Shown here piece by piece: positions 31,877 through 41,927 of a stretch of DNA of 64,000 nucleotides; within the stretch, counting starts at the first letter, position 1, and each line of letters starts with the position of its first letter. The notes beneath the pieces were generated by a model. It was not told the origin of the DNA, did not search any database, and was given only the letters and a program-made list of their open reading frames with translations. The DNA comes from Halorubrum sp. CSM-61 (GTDB taxonomy: Archaea; Halobacteriota; Halobacteria; Halobacteriales; Haloferacaceae): NCBI RefSeq assembly GCF_003781945.1, contig NZ_RJJW01000004.1, positions 90,824 to 154,823 of the forward strand, in the 5' to 3' direction. A program made the position numbers and the translations under genes.

Positions 31877-32851
31877 ATGGGATTTGGAAGGTACGTCACC
31901 GCTCGGGTTCTCTGGGCCGCAGTGGTATCGCTCATCATCGTCACCGTCACGTTCCTGCTGCTCGCGGCGGCCCCGAACCCGGCCGTCCAGCGGGCGGCGA
32001 CGCAGGCGGCGCTCCAGGGCGGCGACCCGGCGGCGGCCGCCGAGCGGGTGCGCGAGCTCCGCGGGCTCAACCAGCCGCTCCACGTCCGATACCTCGATTA
32101 CATCCAGAGCGTGTACACGCTCGACTGGGGCTGGTCGCAGAGCCGGAGCCAGCCCGTGATGGAGGCGGTCACGCAGGCGCTGTACTACACCGTGCAGTAC
32201 TCGGTTCCCTGGACGATCCTCACGATCATCTTGGGGCCGCTCGTCGGGGTCTACTCCGCCGCGAACATGTACAGCTGGAAGGACCACGCGGCGACCGCGT
32301 TCGCCTTCTTCGGCTACGCCATCCCGAACTTCTTCTTCGGGATCATTCTCCTGCTGGTTTTCGGGGTGTGGCTGGAGGTGATACCGATCGTCTACGACAC
32401 GGGCGTTCCGGTGTTCAGCGTCGAGAACGCGATCCAGCTCGCGGTTCCGGTGTTCGTGTTGGTCACCGGGTCGATCGGCGCCGTCATGCGGGTCTCCCGG
32501 AACGAGTCCGCGGAGTTCCAGAACGCGGACTTCATGAAGACGGCGAAGGCGAAGGGGGTCTCGCCCCTCCGCGCGTACGCCTACCACGTCATGCGGCCGA
32601 CGCTCGTGCCGCTCTCGACGACGCTCGTCGGACAGCTCCTCGCGCTGTTCATCGGTTCGTCGCTGCTCGTCGAGGTCGTCTTCGGGATACCGGGGCTCGG
32701 CCGACTGACCTACGAGGCACTGCTCGCACAGGACACGAACCTCGTGTTGGGGACGACGCTGTTCTTCACGTTCGTCGCCGTCATCGGGAACCTCCTCGAG
32801 GACATCGTGTTCACCGTGTTGGACCCGCGGATCAGCTACGATGACAGGTAA
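31877..32851 (+). CDS. ABC transporter permease, DppB/OppB type
   Basis: 324 residues with six predicted helices. The N-terminus GRYVTARVLWAAVVSLIIVT and the BPD_transp_1 core, with the EAA loop DFMKTAKAKGVSPLRAYAYH (about 217-236) and GSSLLVEVVFGIPGLGRL, are typical of dipeptide/oligopeptide permease B. It is followed by the DppC-type gene after 14 bp. Intact although the preceding binding-protein gene looks damaged. Confidence 0.9.
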   Translation: MGFGRYVTARVLWAAVVSLIIVTVTFLLLAAAPNPAVQRAATQAALQGGDPAAAAERVRELRGLNQPLHVRYLDYIQSVYTLDWGWSQSRSQPVMEAVTQALYYTVQYSVPWTILTIILGPLVGVYSAANMYSWKDHAATAFAFFGYAIPNFFFGIILLLVFGVWLEVIPIVYDTGVPVFSVENAIQLAVPVFVLVTGSIGAVMRVSRNESAEFQNADFMKTAKAKGVSPLRAYAYHVMRPTLVPLSTTLVGQLLALFIGSSLLVEVVFGIPGLGRLTYEALLAQDTNLVLGTTLFFTFVAVIGNLLEDIVFTVLDPRISYDDR

Positions 32852-32865
32852 CACAACGGAGAACG

Positions 32866-34050
32866 ATGGCAACTGAAAAACCGGAACGATTCGATCAAGT
32901 CGACTGGAACGACCTCTCGCGGTCCGGGCGGTTCGACCTGTCGGTCAACGCGCTCGGCATGTTGGCGACCGCGATCCCGCTCGTCCTGTTGGGGCTCTAC
33001 GAGTGGCAGTTCCTCGGCAGGCGGACCGCCACCTTCGAGTTCGTCGGCCTCGAGCGGAACCTCGAGACGATCGACTACTTCTTCGTGTTCACGCTGCTGC
33101 TTTTCGTCTGGTTCCTCGTCTTGCCGCTGTTACAGAACCCGCGGATGACGCGGTACTACTGGGAGGAGTTCAAGCGGAACCGGCCGGCGGTCGTGAGCCT
33201 CGTCTGGCTCGGGATCGTGTTCGTCGGCGGGCTCCTCGGCCCGCTCCTCGTGAGCGCCCCGCAACAGGACCTCCTCGTCGCCTACCAGCCGCCGGTGTTC
33301 ACCTCCGTGGTCGACACGACGCCGGCGACGTGCGTCGGCGAGGTGATCGAGGGGCGGTGTCACGGGACGTGGCAGCACCCGTTCGGGACGACCCAGGGCG
33401 GGAAGGACGTGTTCACGATGATCATCTACGGGATGACGGTGACGATGCAGATCGCCTTCATCACGACGACGATCGTGGCCGCGATCGGCATCTCGTTCGG
33501 GACCCTGAGCGCGTACGCCGGCGGCTGGGTCGACGAGGTCATGATGCGGTTCGTCGACATCATCCTCTCGTTCCCGACGTTCCTGATGTTCCTGCTCATC
33601 CTGTACATCTACGGGGCCGGACTCGGGATGTTCATCGTCGTGTTCTCGATCCTGGGCTGGGGCGGCACCGCGCGGTACGTCCGTAGCAAGTCGCTGTCGA
33701 TCTCCGAGGAGGAGTTCATCCAGGCGAGCCGCATCAGCGGCGCGAGCACGTATCGAGTCATCCGCGGACACGTCGTGCCGAACGTGGCGAGCAGCATCAT
33801 TACGCAGCTCACGCTGCTTATTCCCGGCTTCCTGCTCGCTGAGGCGCAGCTCGCGTTCCTCGGGATCGGCGACTCGTCGGTCCCCTCGTGGGGGCAGCTC
33901 ATCTCAGCGGGTCGGAGCGACCTCTCCTTCGCCCCGTGGATCGTGTTGGCGCCCGGTATCGTGCTGTTCCTGACCATCCTCGCGTTCAACTTCCTCGGCG
34001 ACGCGCTGTTGGACGCGTTGAACCCCGAAGCGGAGGCGGAGAACGGATAA
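32866..34050 (+). CDS. ABC transporter permease, DppC/OppC type
   Basis: 394 residues. A long N-terminal region with three hydrophobic segments precedes the DppC core (HPFGTTQGGKDVFTMIIYGM at about 165), then FVDIILSFPTFLMFLLI and the EAA loop EEEFIQASRISGASTYRVI (about 285), ending AFNFLGDALLDALNPEA. The signature DP(R/E)-type C-terminus fits the family. Its TAA overlaps the ATG of the first ATPase (TAATG). Confidence 0.9.
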   Translation: MATEKPERFDQVDWNDLSRSGRFDLSVNALGMLATAIPLVLLGLYEWQFLGRRTATFEFVGLERNLETIDYFFVFTLLLFVWFLVLPLLQNPRMTRYYWEEFKRNRPAVVSLVWLGIVFVGGLLGPLLVSAPQQDLLVAYQPPVFTSVVDTTPATCVGEVIEGRCHGTWQHPFGTTQGGKDVFTMIIYGMTVTMQIAFITTTIVAAIGISFGTLSAYAGGWVDEVMMRFVDIILSFPTFLMFLLILYIYGAGLGMFIVVFSILGWGGTARYVRSKSLSISEEEFIQASRISGASTYRVIRGHVVPNVASSIITQLTLLIPGFLLAEAQLAFLGIGDSSVPSWGQLISAGRSDLSFAPWIVLAPGIVLFLTILAFNFLGDALLDALNPEAEAENG

Positions 34051-35120
34051 TGTCCAGCGATCAACCGCTACTCGAGGTCGAAGACCTCACGACGACGTTC
34101 AGCACCGACGACGGAACGCTCACCGCGGTCGACGGGGTCGACTTCAGCGTCGACACCGGCGAGACCGTCTGTATCGTCGGCGAGTCGGGGTCCGGCAAGA
34201 CGGTCGCGACGGAGTCGATCACCAAGATCATCAAGACCCCGCCGGGACACGTCGAGGGGTCCGTCCGGTACGAGGGGCGCGATCTGCTGTCGCTTCCCGA
34301 GCCGAAGCTCCGGGAGATCCGAGGCAACGAGATCGCACACATCTTCCAGAACCCGCAAGAGGCGATGAACCACTGCTACACCGTCGGGTGGCAGATCGCC
34401 GAGGCGCTCCAGATCCATCAGGACGTCTCCGACGAGGCGGCCCGCGCGAAGGCGGTCGACCTCTTAGACCGCGTCGGGATCGCGAACGCGAGCTCGCGGT
34501 TCGACGACTACCCCCACGAGTTCTCGGGGGGGCAGAAGCAGCGCGTGATGATCGCGATGGCGCTCGTCGGCGACCCCGACCTGCTGATCGCCGACGAGCC
34601 GACGACCGCGCTCGACGTGACGGTGCAGGCGCAGATCCTGAAGCTGCTCGACGAGCTCCAAGACGAGTTCGACATGGGGATCCTCTTCGTGACCCACGAC
34701 CTGGGCGTCGTCGCGCAGATCGCCGACCGGATCGTCGTGATGTACGCCGGGAAGGTGATGGAGCGCGGCGGCGTGCTCGACATCTTCGACAACCCGGCGC
34801 ACCCCTACACCCAGCAGCTGCTGGAGTGTTTACCGGAGTTCGGCGGGACCGGCGGCGGCATCCCGGGCACGCTCCCCGATCCGCACGACCCGCCGGACGG
34901 CTGTCGGTTCGCGCCGCGCTGCGAGTACGCCGAGGAGGCGTGTCGCACCGGCGGCCAGCCGGAGGAGATCGAGGTCGCGCCGGGACAGCGCGTCTCCTGC
35001 GTCCACTACGGGCCGGGCGGGAGTCCCTCGGTCGTCCGAAGTGAAGAGTTCGGACCCGCTAACGGCGACGAGACCGGACCGACGGGCGGCGAGAGCGGAG
35101 TGGGGCCCGCCGATGACTGA
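34050..35120 (+). CDS. ABC transporter ATPase, DppD/OppD type
   Basis: 356 residues from the ATG at 34050. Walker [14 protein letters not shown] (about 44), Q-loop [10 protein letters not shown] (about 98), signature [15 protein letters not shown] (about 158), Walker [14 protein letters not shown] (about 178) and switch [10 protein letters not shown] (about 215) are intact. The oligopeptide C-terminal domain has [14 protein letters not shown], which in many relatives binds an Fe-S cluster. A tail of about 40 residues follows. It overlaps the second ATPase gene by 8 bp. Confidence 0.92.
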   Translation: MSSDQPLLEVEDLTTTFSTDDGTLTAVDGVDFSVDTGETVCIVGESGSGKTVATESITKIIKTPPGHVEGSVRYEGRDLLSLPEPKLREIRGNEIAHIFQNPQEAMNHCYTVGWQIAEALQIHQDVSDEAARAKAVDLLDRVGIANASSRFDDYPHEFSGGQKQRVMIAMALVGDPDLLIADEPTTALDVTVQAQILKLLDELQDEFDMGILFVTHDLGVVAQIADRIVVMYAGKVMERGGVLDIFDNPAHPYTQQLLECLPEFGGTGGGIPGTLPDPHDPPDGCRFAPRCEYAEEACRTGGQPEEIEVAPGQRVSCVHYGPGGSPSVVRSEEFGPANGDETGPTGGESGVGPADD

Positions 35121-36447
35121 GCCGCTGCTGTCGGTGCGCGACCTGAAGAAGCACTACCCGATCCGGAAGGGGGTCTTCAACCGACAGGTCGGCGCCGCCC
35201 GCGCCGTCGACGGGATCAGCTTCGACATCGCGCCGGGCGAGACGCTGGGGCTCGTCGGCGAGTCCGGCTGCGGGAAGTCGACCGCGGCGAGTTCCGTCAT
35301 CCGACTGGAGGAGCCGACCGCCGGCGAGGTCGTCTTCAACGGGAACGGTCGCGAGGGGGCGGCGCGGACCCCCGACGGGACGCATCCCAACGACGTGACG
35401 CGGTTCGACGACGACGAACTGAAGGCGTTCCGCCGGGGCGCGCAGATGATCTTCCAGGACCCCTCCTCCAGTTTCGACCCGCGGATGTCGGTCGGGAACG
35501 CGGTCGGCGAACTGCTGAAGGTCCACGGGATGAGCGACCGTCACCGGCGTCGCGCGATCGTCGAGGACCTGCTCGAACGCGTCGGGCTCTCGGCGAACGA
35601 CTTCGACCGGTATCCCCACGAGTTCTCCGGCGGGCAGAAGCAGCGGATCGCGCTCGCCCGAGCGCTCGTGTTGAACCCGGACCTCATCATCGCCGACGAG
35701 CCGGTGAGCGCCCTCGACGTGTCGATCCAAGCGGAGATCCTCTCGCTCATCGACGACTTACAGGAGGAGTTCGGGCTCTCGCTGCTTTTCATCAGCCACG
35801 ACATGTCCGTGATACGGCAGATCTGCGACCGCGTGGCCGTGATGTACCTCGGCGAGATCGTCGAGATCGGGCCGGTCGAGGGAATCTTCTCCGACCCGCA
35901 ACACCCCTACACGGAGGCGCTGCTGTCGTCGATCCCGACGCCGGACCCGCGTGCGAGCGTCGGAGGAATCGAGCTGAAGGGAACCGTACCGAGCCCGACG
36001 AACCCGCCGAGCGGCTGTCGGTTCCACACGCGGTGTCACAAGGTGATCCAGCCCGAGGGCGTCGACGTCGACCAGGACGACTGGCGGGGGCTGTTGAACT
36101 TCCGCGACAGCGTCGTCGCCGGCGAGATCGACGTCGAACAGGTCCGCGAGAACGTCGCCGCCGGCGAGACCGCTCCGGCGGAATCCGAGGTTCGGGCCGA
36201 GCTCCGCCGGGAGTTCGACATCGGCGAGACGGTCGACGACCCCGACCTCGAGCGGACGCTCTCGGAGGCGATCGGACTCCTGTTGCAGGACGACGACGAA
36301 CGGGCGGGAGAGATCCTCTCGAACGCGATCACGACGCCGTGCGCGCAGACGGAGCCCGCGCGGACGGTTCACGGCCCCGATCACGAGTCCGCCTGTCTCC
36401 GGCACGAAGGGCGGGCGTCCGCGGAGCCGAACCCCGCGGACGACTGA
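35113..36447 (+). CDS. ABC transporter ATPase, DppF/OppF type, with C-terminal insertion
   Basis: 444 residues from the ATG at 35113 ([20 protein letters not shown]). Walker A GESGCGKSTAAS (about 52), FQDPSSSFDPRMSVG, signature [15 protein letters not shown] (about 170), Walker B LIIADEPVSALDVS and switch HDMSVIRQI are present. In the C-terminal oligopeptide domain about 90 acidic residues separate CRFHTRCHKV from CAQTEP...ACLRHE, where bacterial OppF has only about 15-20. I believe this insertion occurs in other haloarchaeal members too. Confidence 0.9.
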   Translation: MTEPLLSVRDLKKHYPIRKGVFNRQVGAARAVDGISFDIAPGETLGLVGESGCGKSTAASSVIRLEEPTAGEVVFNGNGREGAARTPDGTHPNDVTRFDDDELKAFRRGAQMIFQDPSSSFDPRMSVGNAVGELLKVHGMSDRHRRRAIVEDLLERVGLSANDFDRYPHEFSGGQKQRIALARALVLNPDLIIADEPVSALDVSIQAEILSLIDDLQEEFGLSLLFISHDMSVIRQICDRVAVMYLGEIVEIGPVEGIFSDPQHPYTEALLSSIPTPDPRASVGGIELKGTVPSPTNPPSGCRFHTRCHKVIQPEGVDVDQDDWRGLLNFRDSVVAGEIDVEQVRENVAAGETAPAESEVRAELRREFDIGETVDDPDLERTLSEAIGLLLQDDDERAGEILSNAITTPCAQTEPARTVHGPDHESACLRHEGRASAEPNPADD

Positions 36448-36474
36448 TCCGGACGCGTTCCCGTTCGGGGGGGC

Positions 36475-37266
36475 TCACTCGGTTCCCGACTCGGTTCTCG
36501 ACGCGAGCGTCGCGGGGTCGAGCCGCCGCGGTTCCGGAACCGCAACGCCCGCCGGAGCCACCGCCAGGTCGCCGCGCGGCCCGTCGCTCGCATCGCTCGC
36601 GTCGTCTCCGTCACCCGCGTCGCGGTCGGTGTTCGGCGGCGCGAGTACCGCGGTTCCGCCGACGGAGAGCGGGGCGACGAGACCGGCCGCGAGGGCCGGC
36701 GGATCGGAGAACGGTCGACGGAGGACCACCCGCGTCCCCTCGTCCATCTCGGTCGCCTCGACGGCGACCTCGGCCAGCGAACACAGGTCGCGGTGGCTGA
36801 ACTCGCGGGTCGACCCGAGGGCGGCGGTGGTTTCGGGACCGACGTCGCTCGGCGGCATCGCGGGGTTCTCGCTCCACAGCTCCTGCTCCCAGTGGGTCGT
36901 CTCGGGGCGGTCCGGCGGGCCGCCGAAGGCGACGAGCTTCGTGCCGGGAGCCGGTTCGACCGTCGACTCGTCGGCCACGCCGACGAGCACCACGCGGTCG
37001 CCCCGTTCGATTCCCGCCGGGGGATCGAACCTGACGGGAGCACCCAGCCCCGCGGCGCCGAGGAAGGCGAGCGTCGTGTGGAACCCCGGCGTCGGCTCGA
37101 CGGCGACGGTCGACCCCTCGCGGGCGCCGAGGTACCGCAACACGTTGGCGGCCTTGTACGCGTTGGTGATCAGGTCGCGGTACGTGCGCTCGCGCCCGTC
37201 GGCCGTGACGAGCGCTGTCTCGCGGCTCCGTCGGTCCCGGGCGAGCAAGTCGCCGACGACGTCCAT
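36475..37266 (-). CDS. AMP-binding (acyl-CoA synthetase-like) N-terminal domain protein
   Basis: 263 residues. Residues 1-70 match the N-terminus of ANL-superfamily enzymes (TYRDLITNAYKAANVLRYLG, then TLAFLGAAGLGAPV). The rest is shortened: the P-loop (T/S-GT-T-G-x-P-K) and the C-terminal lid domain are absent, so the protein cannot adenylate by the usual mechanism. There is no frameshift or premature stop, and a TATA box (TTTTTAAG, 37291-37298) stands 25-32 nt upstream, so it looks like an expressed, shortened family rather than a fresh pseudogene. Function unknown. Confidence 0.65.
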   Translation of the reverse strand: MDVVGDLLARDRRSRETALVTADGRERTYRDLITNAYKAANVLRYLGAREGSTVAVEPTPGFHTTLAFLGAAGLGAPVRFDPPAGIERGDRVVLVGVADESTVEPAPGTKLVAFGGPPDRPETTHWEQELWSENPAMPPSDVGPETTAALGSTREFSHRDLCSLAEVAVEATEMDEGTRVVLRRPFSDPPALAAGLVAPLSVGGTAVLAPPNTDRDAGDGDDASDASDGPRGDLAVAPAGVAVPEPRRLDPATLASRTESGTE

Positions 37267-37290
37267 ACGCGGAACTCGGGGCGGGCGAGA

Positions 37291-37298
37291 CTTAAAAA
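37291..37298 (-). promoter_or_regulatory. TATA box of the AMP-binding-like gene
   Basis: The minus strand reads TTTTTAAG, 25-32 nt upstream of the ATG at 37266. Confidence 0.5.
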
Positions 37299-37366
37299 CG
37301 CGGAGGCGCTCTCGGGCGGCGCGAGCCGCGCGTCGGGGATCGGAAGCCGGTGGTCGGCAGGGACGC

Positions 37367-37687
37367 TCAGGGCGCGCCGGCGATGACCATCTTCGAGCCG
37401 TCGGCGGAAAAGGCCAGATCGCGGCTGGAGTCGGCGTCGACCCGGACCGCGTCGCCGGGGCCGAGCTCGACGGGGTCGCCGTCGACGGTGAGCGTCGCCT
37501 CGCCGTGGAGCAGCACGTACACCTCCTCCTGACCGTCCTCGGCGTGGTCGTGTTCCATCCCCTCCCAGCCCTCGTCGGCCTCGACGACCGTGACGCCGAG
37601 CGCCTCGCAGTCGAGCGCGTCGCGGAGGAAGTACATGCCGGGAGCGCGCGGTTCGACGTCGTCGTAGGCGGTCGCGTCGTAGCCCAT
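37367..37687 (-). CDS. Cupin-domain protein
   Basis: 106 residues forming a single small beta-barrel. The metal-binding cupin motif is visible as EHDHAEDGQEEVYVLLHGEA (His/His/Glu, about 46-65), and the second motif as DGDPVELGPGDAVRVDAD. Substrate unknown; such small cupins are common haloarchaeal proteins of unassigned function. It lies between the AMP-binding-like gene and dnaJ, all on the minus strand but with separate gaps. Confidence 0.8.
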   Translation of the reverse strand: MGYDATAYDDVEPRAPGMYFLRDALDCEALGVTVVEADEGWEGMEHDHAEDGQEEVYVLLHGEATLTVDGDPVELGPGDAVRVDADSSRDLAFSADGSKMVIAGAP

Positions 37688-37740
37688 ACCCGCGAAAGGA
37701 GCCGAACTGCGGAAAAGGTACGGGTCGGCGAAGGCGATGT

Positions 37741-38910
37741 TTAAAAGGAGCTCTTCAGCTTCTCGAAGAAGCCGCCGCCCACGTCGACGTCCTCGCCGCC
37801 GGCCTCCGCGAACGCCTCGAGCGCCTCGCGCTGCTCCTCGTTCAGCGAGTCGGGAACCACGACCCCGACCTGGACGTAGAGGTCGCCGCGCCCGCGCCGA
37901 CGCAGGCGGGGCATCCCCTTCCCCTTGAGGCGGAACGTCTCGCCGCTCTGGGTGCCGGCGGGCACGTCCATCTCGACGCTGCCGTCGACGGTCTCGATCT
38001 CGACGGTGTCGCCGAAGACGGCCTGCGGGAAGGAGACGGCCTCGTTCACCCGGAGGTCGTCGCCGTCGCGGTCGAACCGGTCGCCGACGTCCACGTCGAC
38101 CTCGATCAGCAGGTCGCCCTTCGGCCCGCCGTTCTCGCCCGGCGCGCCCTCGCGCTCCATCCGGAGGCTCTGTCCCGAGCGGATCCCCGCCGGAATTTCG
38201 ACCGAGAGCGTCGCCTCCTCGTGGACGACGCCGTCGCCGCCGCAGTCTGCGCAGTCCTCGCTGTACAGCTCGCCCTCGCCCTCACACCGGGGACACGTCG
38301 AGGTCTGTTGGACGCGACCGAGCGGCGTCTGCTGGACCTGCTGGACCTGCCCGCGCCCGTTACACTGCGAGCAGGTCTCCACGTCGGCGTCGGGCGGGTG
38401 GCCCGCGCCGTCGCAGGTGTCGCACTCGGTCGGTCGCGTGAGCGTGACCTCCTTGGTCGCGCCCTCGAACGCCTCCTCCAGATCGATCGTGAGCCCGGTA
38501 CGGAGGTCCTGTCCCTGACGCGGTCGGTTGCCGCCGCCGCCGCCACCGCCGCGGCCGCGCCCGCCGCCGCCGAAGAACTGGTTGAAGATGTCCTCGAAGC
38601 CGCCGGCGCCGCCGGCGCCTCCCGCCCCGCCGAAGGGGCCGCCCGCGCCGCCCGGACCGCCCCCGCCGGTGGCGCCGCGCTTGTCGGCCTCCGTGAAGCG
38701 GTCGTGGCCCAGCTGGTCGTACTGCTGGCGTTTCTGCTCGTCGGTGAGCACCTCCTTGGCCTTCTGGATCTTCTTGAACCGCTCCTCGGCGTCGTCGTCG
38801 TCGCTGACGTCCGGGTGGTGTTCGGCGGCCTGCTTGCGGTACGCCTTCTTGATCTCTTCCTCGCTGGCGTCCCGCGATACCCCGAGGACGTCGTAGAAGT
38901 TCTCGCTCAT
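37741..38910 (-). CDS. dnaJ: Chaperone DnaJ (Hsp40)
   Basis: 389 residues. J domain at residues 1-70 with the HPD triad (EHHPDVSDD). A glycine/phenylalanine-rich linker (80-130) is unusually Gly-rich. The zinc-finger domain has four CxxCxGxG repeats ([32 protein letters not shown]). The C-terminal substrate-binding domains include [18 protein letters not shown]. It stimulates DnaK ATPase and delivers clients. It lies 85 bp downstream of dnaK. Confidence 0.96.
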   Translation of the reverse strand: MSENFYDVLGVSRDASEEEIKKAYRKQAAEHHPDVSDDDDAEERFKKIQKAKEVLTDEQKRQQYDQLGHDRFTEADKRGATGGGGPGGAGGPFGGAGGAGGAGGFEDIFNQFFGGGGRGRGGGGGGGNRPRQGQDLRTGLTIDLEEAFEGATKEVTLTRPTECDTCDGAGHPPDADVETCSQCNGRGQVQQVQQTPLGRVQQTSTCPRCEGEGELYSEDCADCGGDGVVHEEATLSVEIPAGIRSGQSLRMEREGAPGENGGPKGDLLIEVDVDVGDRFDRDGDDLRVNEAVSFPQAVFGDTVEIETVDGSVEMDVPAGTQSGETFRLKGKGMPRLRRRGRGDLYVQVGVVVPDSLNEEQREALEAFAEAGGEDVDVGGGFFEKLKSSF

Positions 38911-38995
38911 GCGTTACGTTCGTTGGTGTGTCGTTCGTGGCTGGGTCGTGTTAAGCGGCGCGTCCGAAAGACGCCGCGAACCGAAAGGGTCGGCG

Positions 38996-40942
38996 CTACT
39001 CCTCGTCGTCGTTCTCATCAACGTCTTCGAAGTCGGCGTCGACGTACTCCTCGTCGTCGCCGTCCGGGCCCGCACCGCCCGGGCCTGCCGCACCACCGGG
39101 GCCGCCAGCGCCGCCCATCCCGCCCATGCCGCCGGGACCGGCGCCGGCCGCACCGCCCGCGCCGCCCGGACCGGCCTGCGCGGCCTGCCCTTCGTACATC
39201 TGCTTGCCGATCTCCTGGAGCTCCTCGGTGAGCGCCTCGGTGGCGGACTCGATCTCGTCGGTCTCGGCGTCCTCGTCTTCGAGGACTTCCTCGACGTCCT
39301 CGATGGCCGCCTCGATGTCGGCGACGAGCTCGTCGTCGTCGAGCTCCTCCTCGTTCTCCTCTAAGAGGGTCTCGGCGCGCTGGATCGACGTCTCGGCCTC
39401 GTTGCGGGCCTCGATCCGCTCGCGGCGGGCCTCGTCCTCCTCCTTGTGCTTCTCGGCCTCCTCCTGCATCTGGTCGATCTCCTCGTCGGAGAGGCCGACG
39501 CCCCCCTCGATGGTGATCGACTCGGTGTTACCCGAGCCCTGGTCTTCGGCCTCGACGTTGACGATGCCGTTCTCGTCGATGTTGAACGAGACCTCGATCT
39601 GGGGGGTTCCGGCGGGCGCCGGCGGGATGCCGGAGAGCTGGAACGCGCCGAGCAGCTCGTTCTCGTCGGCGATCTCGCGTTCGCCCTGGAAGACGCGGAC
39701 GTTGACGGAGGTCTGGTTGTCCGCGGCCGTGGTGAACACCTTCGACTCCTCGGTCGGGATCGTGGTGTTCTTCTCGATGAGCCGCTCGAAGAGACCGCCC
39801 TTCACCTCGATACCGAGCGAGAGCGGGGTCACGTCCAGCAGGACGATGTCGTCGACGTCGCCGGAGAGCACGCCGCCCTGGACCGCCGCGCCGAGCGCGA
39901 CCGCCTCGTCGGGGTTGACGTTCTTCTTCGGCTCCTGCCCGACGAGCTCCTCGACCTTCTCCTGGACCTGCGGCATCCGGGTGGAGCCGCCGACGAGGAT
40001 GACCTCGTCGATGTCGGACTTGGAGTAGTCGGCGTCCGAGAGCGCCTGCTCGGTCGGCTCGACGGTGCGCTCGATGAGGTCGGAGGTGAGGTTCTCGAAC
40101 GTCGCGCGGGTGACGGACTGTTCGAGGTGGACCGGACCGCTGTCGGTCGCGGTGATGAAGGGGAGGTTGACGGTGGTCTCCTTCTTGTTCGACAGCTCGA
40201 TCTTCGCCTCCTCGGCGGCGTCCTTCAGCCGCTGGAGCGCCTGCCGGTCGTCGCGGAGGTCGATCCCGTGGTTGTTCTGGAACTCCTCCGCGAGGTGGTC
40301 GATGAGCGCCTCGTCCCAGTCGTCGCCGCCGAGGTCGTTGTCCCCGTTCGTGGCGACGACCTCGTAGACGCCGCCGCCCAGATCGAGGACCGACACGTCG
40401 AACGTGCCGCCCCCGAGGTCGTACACGAGGACCGTCTGGTCGGACTCGTCGTCGAGGCCGTACGCCATGGAGGCGGCGGTCGGCTCGTTGACGATGCGCT
40501 CGACCTCGAAGCCGGCGATCTCGCCGGCGTCCTTGGTCGCCTGCCGCTGCTTGTCGTTGAAGTACGCGGGGACGGTGATGACCGCCTTCTCGACGTCGTC
40601 GCCGAGGTACTCCTCGGCGTCGCGCTTGATCTTCTGGAGGATCATCGCCGAGACCTGCTCGGGCGTGTACTCCTCGTCGCCGATCTCGACGGTGTAGCCG
40701 TCCTCGCCCATGTGCCGCTTGATCGACTGGATCGTGCGGTCGGGGTTCTGGACGGCCTGGTTCTTCGCGGGCTTGCCGACGAGGCGCTCGCCGTCGTCGG
40801 CGAAGGCGACGACCGACGGAGTGGTCCGGTCGCCTTCCGCGTTGGCGATGATCTCGGGCTCGTCGCCCTCCATCACCGCGAACGCGGAGTTGGTGGTACC
40901 GAGGTCGATACCGAGGATCTTGTTGCTCGCCATCTTGGTCAA
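38996..40942 (-). CDS. dnaK: Chaperone DnaK (Hsp70)
   Basis: 648 residues (or 645 from the second [11 protein letters not shown]). ATPase domain: [52 protein letters not shown] and [13 protein letters not shown]. Substrate-binding domain with [13 protein letters not shown], then the helical lid. The C-terminal tail is Gly/Pro/Met-rich and ends in an acidic [20 protein letters not shown] stretch, typical for haloarchaea. No grpE lies between dnaK and dnaJ here. Confidence 0.97.
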   Translation of the reverse strand: MTKMASNKILGIDLGTTNSAFAVMEGDEPEIIANAEGDRTTPSVVAFADDGERLVGKPAKNQAVQNPDRTIQSIKRHMGEDGYTVEIGDEEYTPEQVSAMILQKIKRDAEEYLGDDVEKAVITVPAYFNDKQRQATKDAGEIAGFEVERIVNEPTAASMAYGLDDESDQTVLVYDLGGGTFDVSVLDLGGGVYEVVATNGDNDLGGDDWDEALIDHLAEEFQNNHGIDLRDDRQALQRLKDAAEEAKIELSNKKETTVNLPFITATDSGPVHLEQSVTRATFENLTSDLIERTVEPTEQALSDADYSKSDIDEVILVGGSTRMPQVQEKVEELVGQEPKKNVNPDEAVALGAAVQGGVLSGDVDDIVLLDVTPLSLGIEVKGGLFERLIEKNTTIPTEESKVFTTAADNQTSVNVRVFQGEREIADENELLGAFQLSGIPPAPAGTPQIEVSFNIDENGIVNVEAEDQGSGNTESITIEGGVGLSDEEIDQMQEEAEKHKEEDEARRERIEARNEAETSIQRAETLLEENEEELDDDELVADIEAAIEDVEEVLEDEDAETDEIESATEALTEELQEIGKQMYEGQAAQAGPGGAGGAAGAGPGGMGGMGGAGGPGGAAGPGGAGPDGDDEEYVDADFEDVDENDDEE

Positions 40943-41050
40943 ATGTACCGGCTTGTGTCGGTTAAAGGTTACTAGACGGCGCGATCTCGTCGAACAGTCG
41001 AAACCGCCGCAGTCTTGCGATTTCCGTGATCGTGTGAACGCGTCTCACCG

Positions 41051-41062
41051 ATGTCTTTATAC
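41051..41062 (-). promoter_or_regulatory. TATA element upstream of dnaK
   Basis: The minus strand reads CGGTATAAAGAC about 110-120 nt upstream of the dnaK start. It would give a leader of roughly 85-90 nt. A nearer CTTTAAC (around 40966) may serve instead. No CIRCE or HrcA site was recognised. Confidence 0.35.
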
Positions 41063-41135
41063 CGATCCGCAAGCGCAGCAACTCGGTCCGGTCGCCGGGG
41101 AGGGAGGTTCGGGACCGATCGCCGTCGAAGAGGGC

Positions 41136-41780
41136 TCAGATCCCGCTGACGAGGTCCTCCAGCACCGCCTCCGGGTCGTCGGCCTTCGCCACGCCAGAGG
41201 CGAGCAGGACGCCGGCGGCGCCGAGGTCGCCGGCGGCGGCCACGTCCTCGCCGGTCGAGACGCCGGCGCCGCAGAACACGTCCACGTCCTCGTCGACGGC
41301 CTCGGCGGCCGCGACCGCGTCCTCGACGATCCCGGGGTCGGCCGTCGACACGGAGACGTCGCCGCCGATGAGCTCCGGGGGTTCGACGGCGACCGCGTCG
41401 GGGCCGAGCGCGGCGGCCGCGCCCACCTGCGCGGGGTTGTTCGCGCAGACGATCGTCTCCAGGTCGGCGCGCTCGGCCGCGCGGACGGAGCCGTCGACGT
41501 CCGCGAGCTTCAGGCGGTTCTCGGAGTGGTTGACGAGCGTCCCCTCCGCGCCGTTGTCGGCGACGGCCTCGGCGAGCGTCGAGCCGGTGTGAGATCCGTG
41601 GGCGTTCGGCGAGACGTGCTGGGCCCACGTCTCGACGCCGGTGTCGGCGACGCGGGCGACGTCGGCGGCCTGCGGCGAGACCGCGATCCGCGCGCCGGAC
41701 GCCTCGGCGACGTCGCGGGCGGCGGTCGCGACTTCGATCGGATCGCACGGGTACGCCTTGAGGTTCACCAGGATGAACAT
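41136..41780 (-). CDS. tpiA: Triose-phosphate isomerase (archaeal type)
   Basis: 214 residues from the ATG at 41778-41780, the short archaeal form. Catalytic features: VNLKAY (Lys, about 8), LVNHSENR (His, about 88-91), and [11 protein letters not shown] (catalytic Glu, about 134). [20 protein letters not shown] near 175-195 is the phosphate-binding region. It interconverts glyceraldehyde-3-phosphate and dihydroxyacetone phosphate. The longer open frame upstream is arginine-rich shadow sequence. Confidence 0.95.
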   Translation of the reverse strand: MFILVNLKAYPCDPIEVATAARDVAEASGARIAVSPQAADVARVADTGVETWAQHVSPNAHGSHTGSTLAEAVADNGAEGTLVNHSENRLKLADVDGSVRAAERADLETIVCANNPAQVGAAAALGPDAVAVEPPELIGGDVSVSTADPGIVEDAVAAAEAVDEDVDVFCGAGVSTGEDVAAAGDLGAAGVLLASGVAKADDPEAVLEDLVSGI

Positions 41781-41895
41781 ACCCGCACTGGGGGTCCGCG
41801 GCGCAAATAGCTTCATACTCCGGCGACGCTCCCGCTGCGGATTTCTCGCGGGTCCCGAAACCGGTGCCCGACGCGACCTCGAAAGCAGTAACGAC

Positions 41896-41903
41896 CTTAT
41901 ACC
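41896..41903 (+). promoter_or_regulatory. TATA box of the DICT-domain gene
   Basis: CTTATACC lies 25-32 nt before the ATG at 41928. Confidence 0.45.
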
Positions 41904-41927
41904 CCGCACCTGTGGGTCCGGCAAGGG

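Noticed and set aside
39000-40975. Plus-strand 509-codon frame opposite dnaK
   Set aside because: Mirror shadow of dnaK with Val/Leu/Asp/Arg bias and no recognisable domain.
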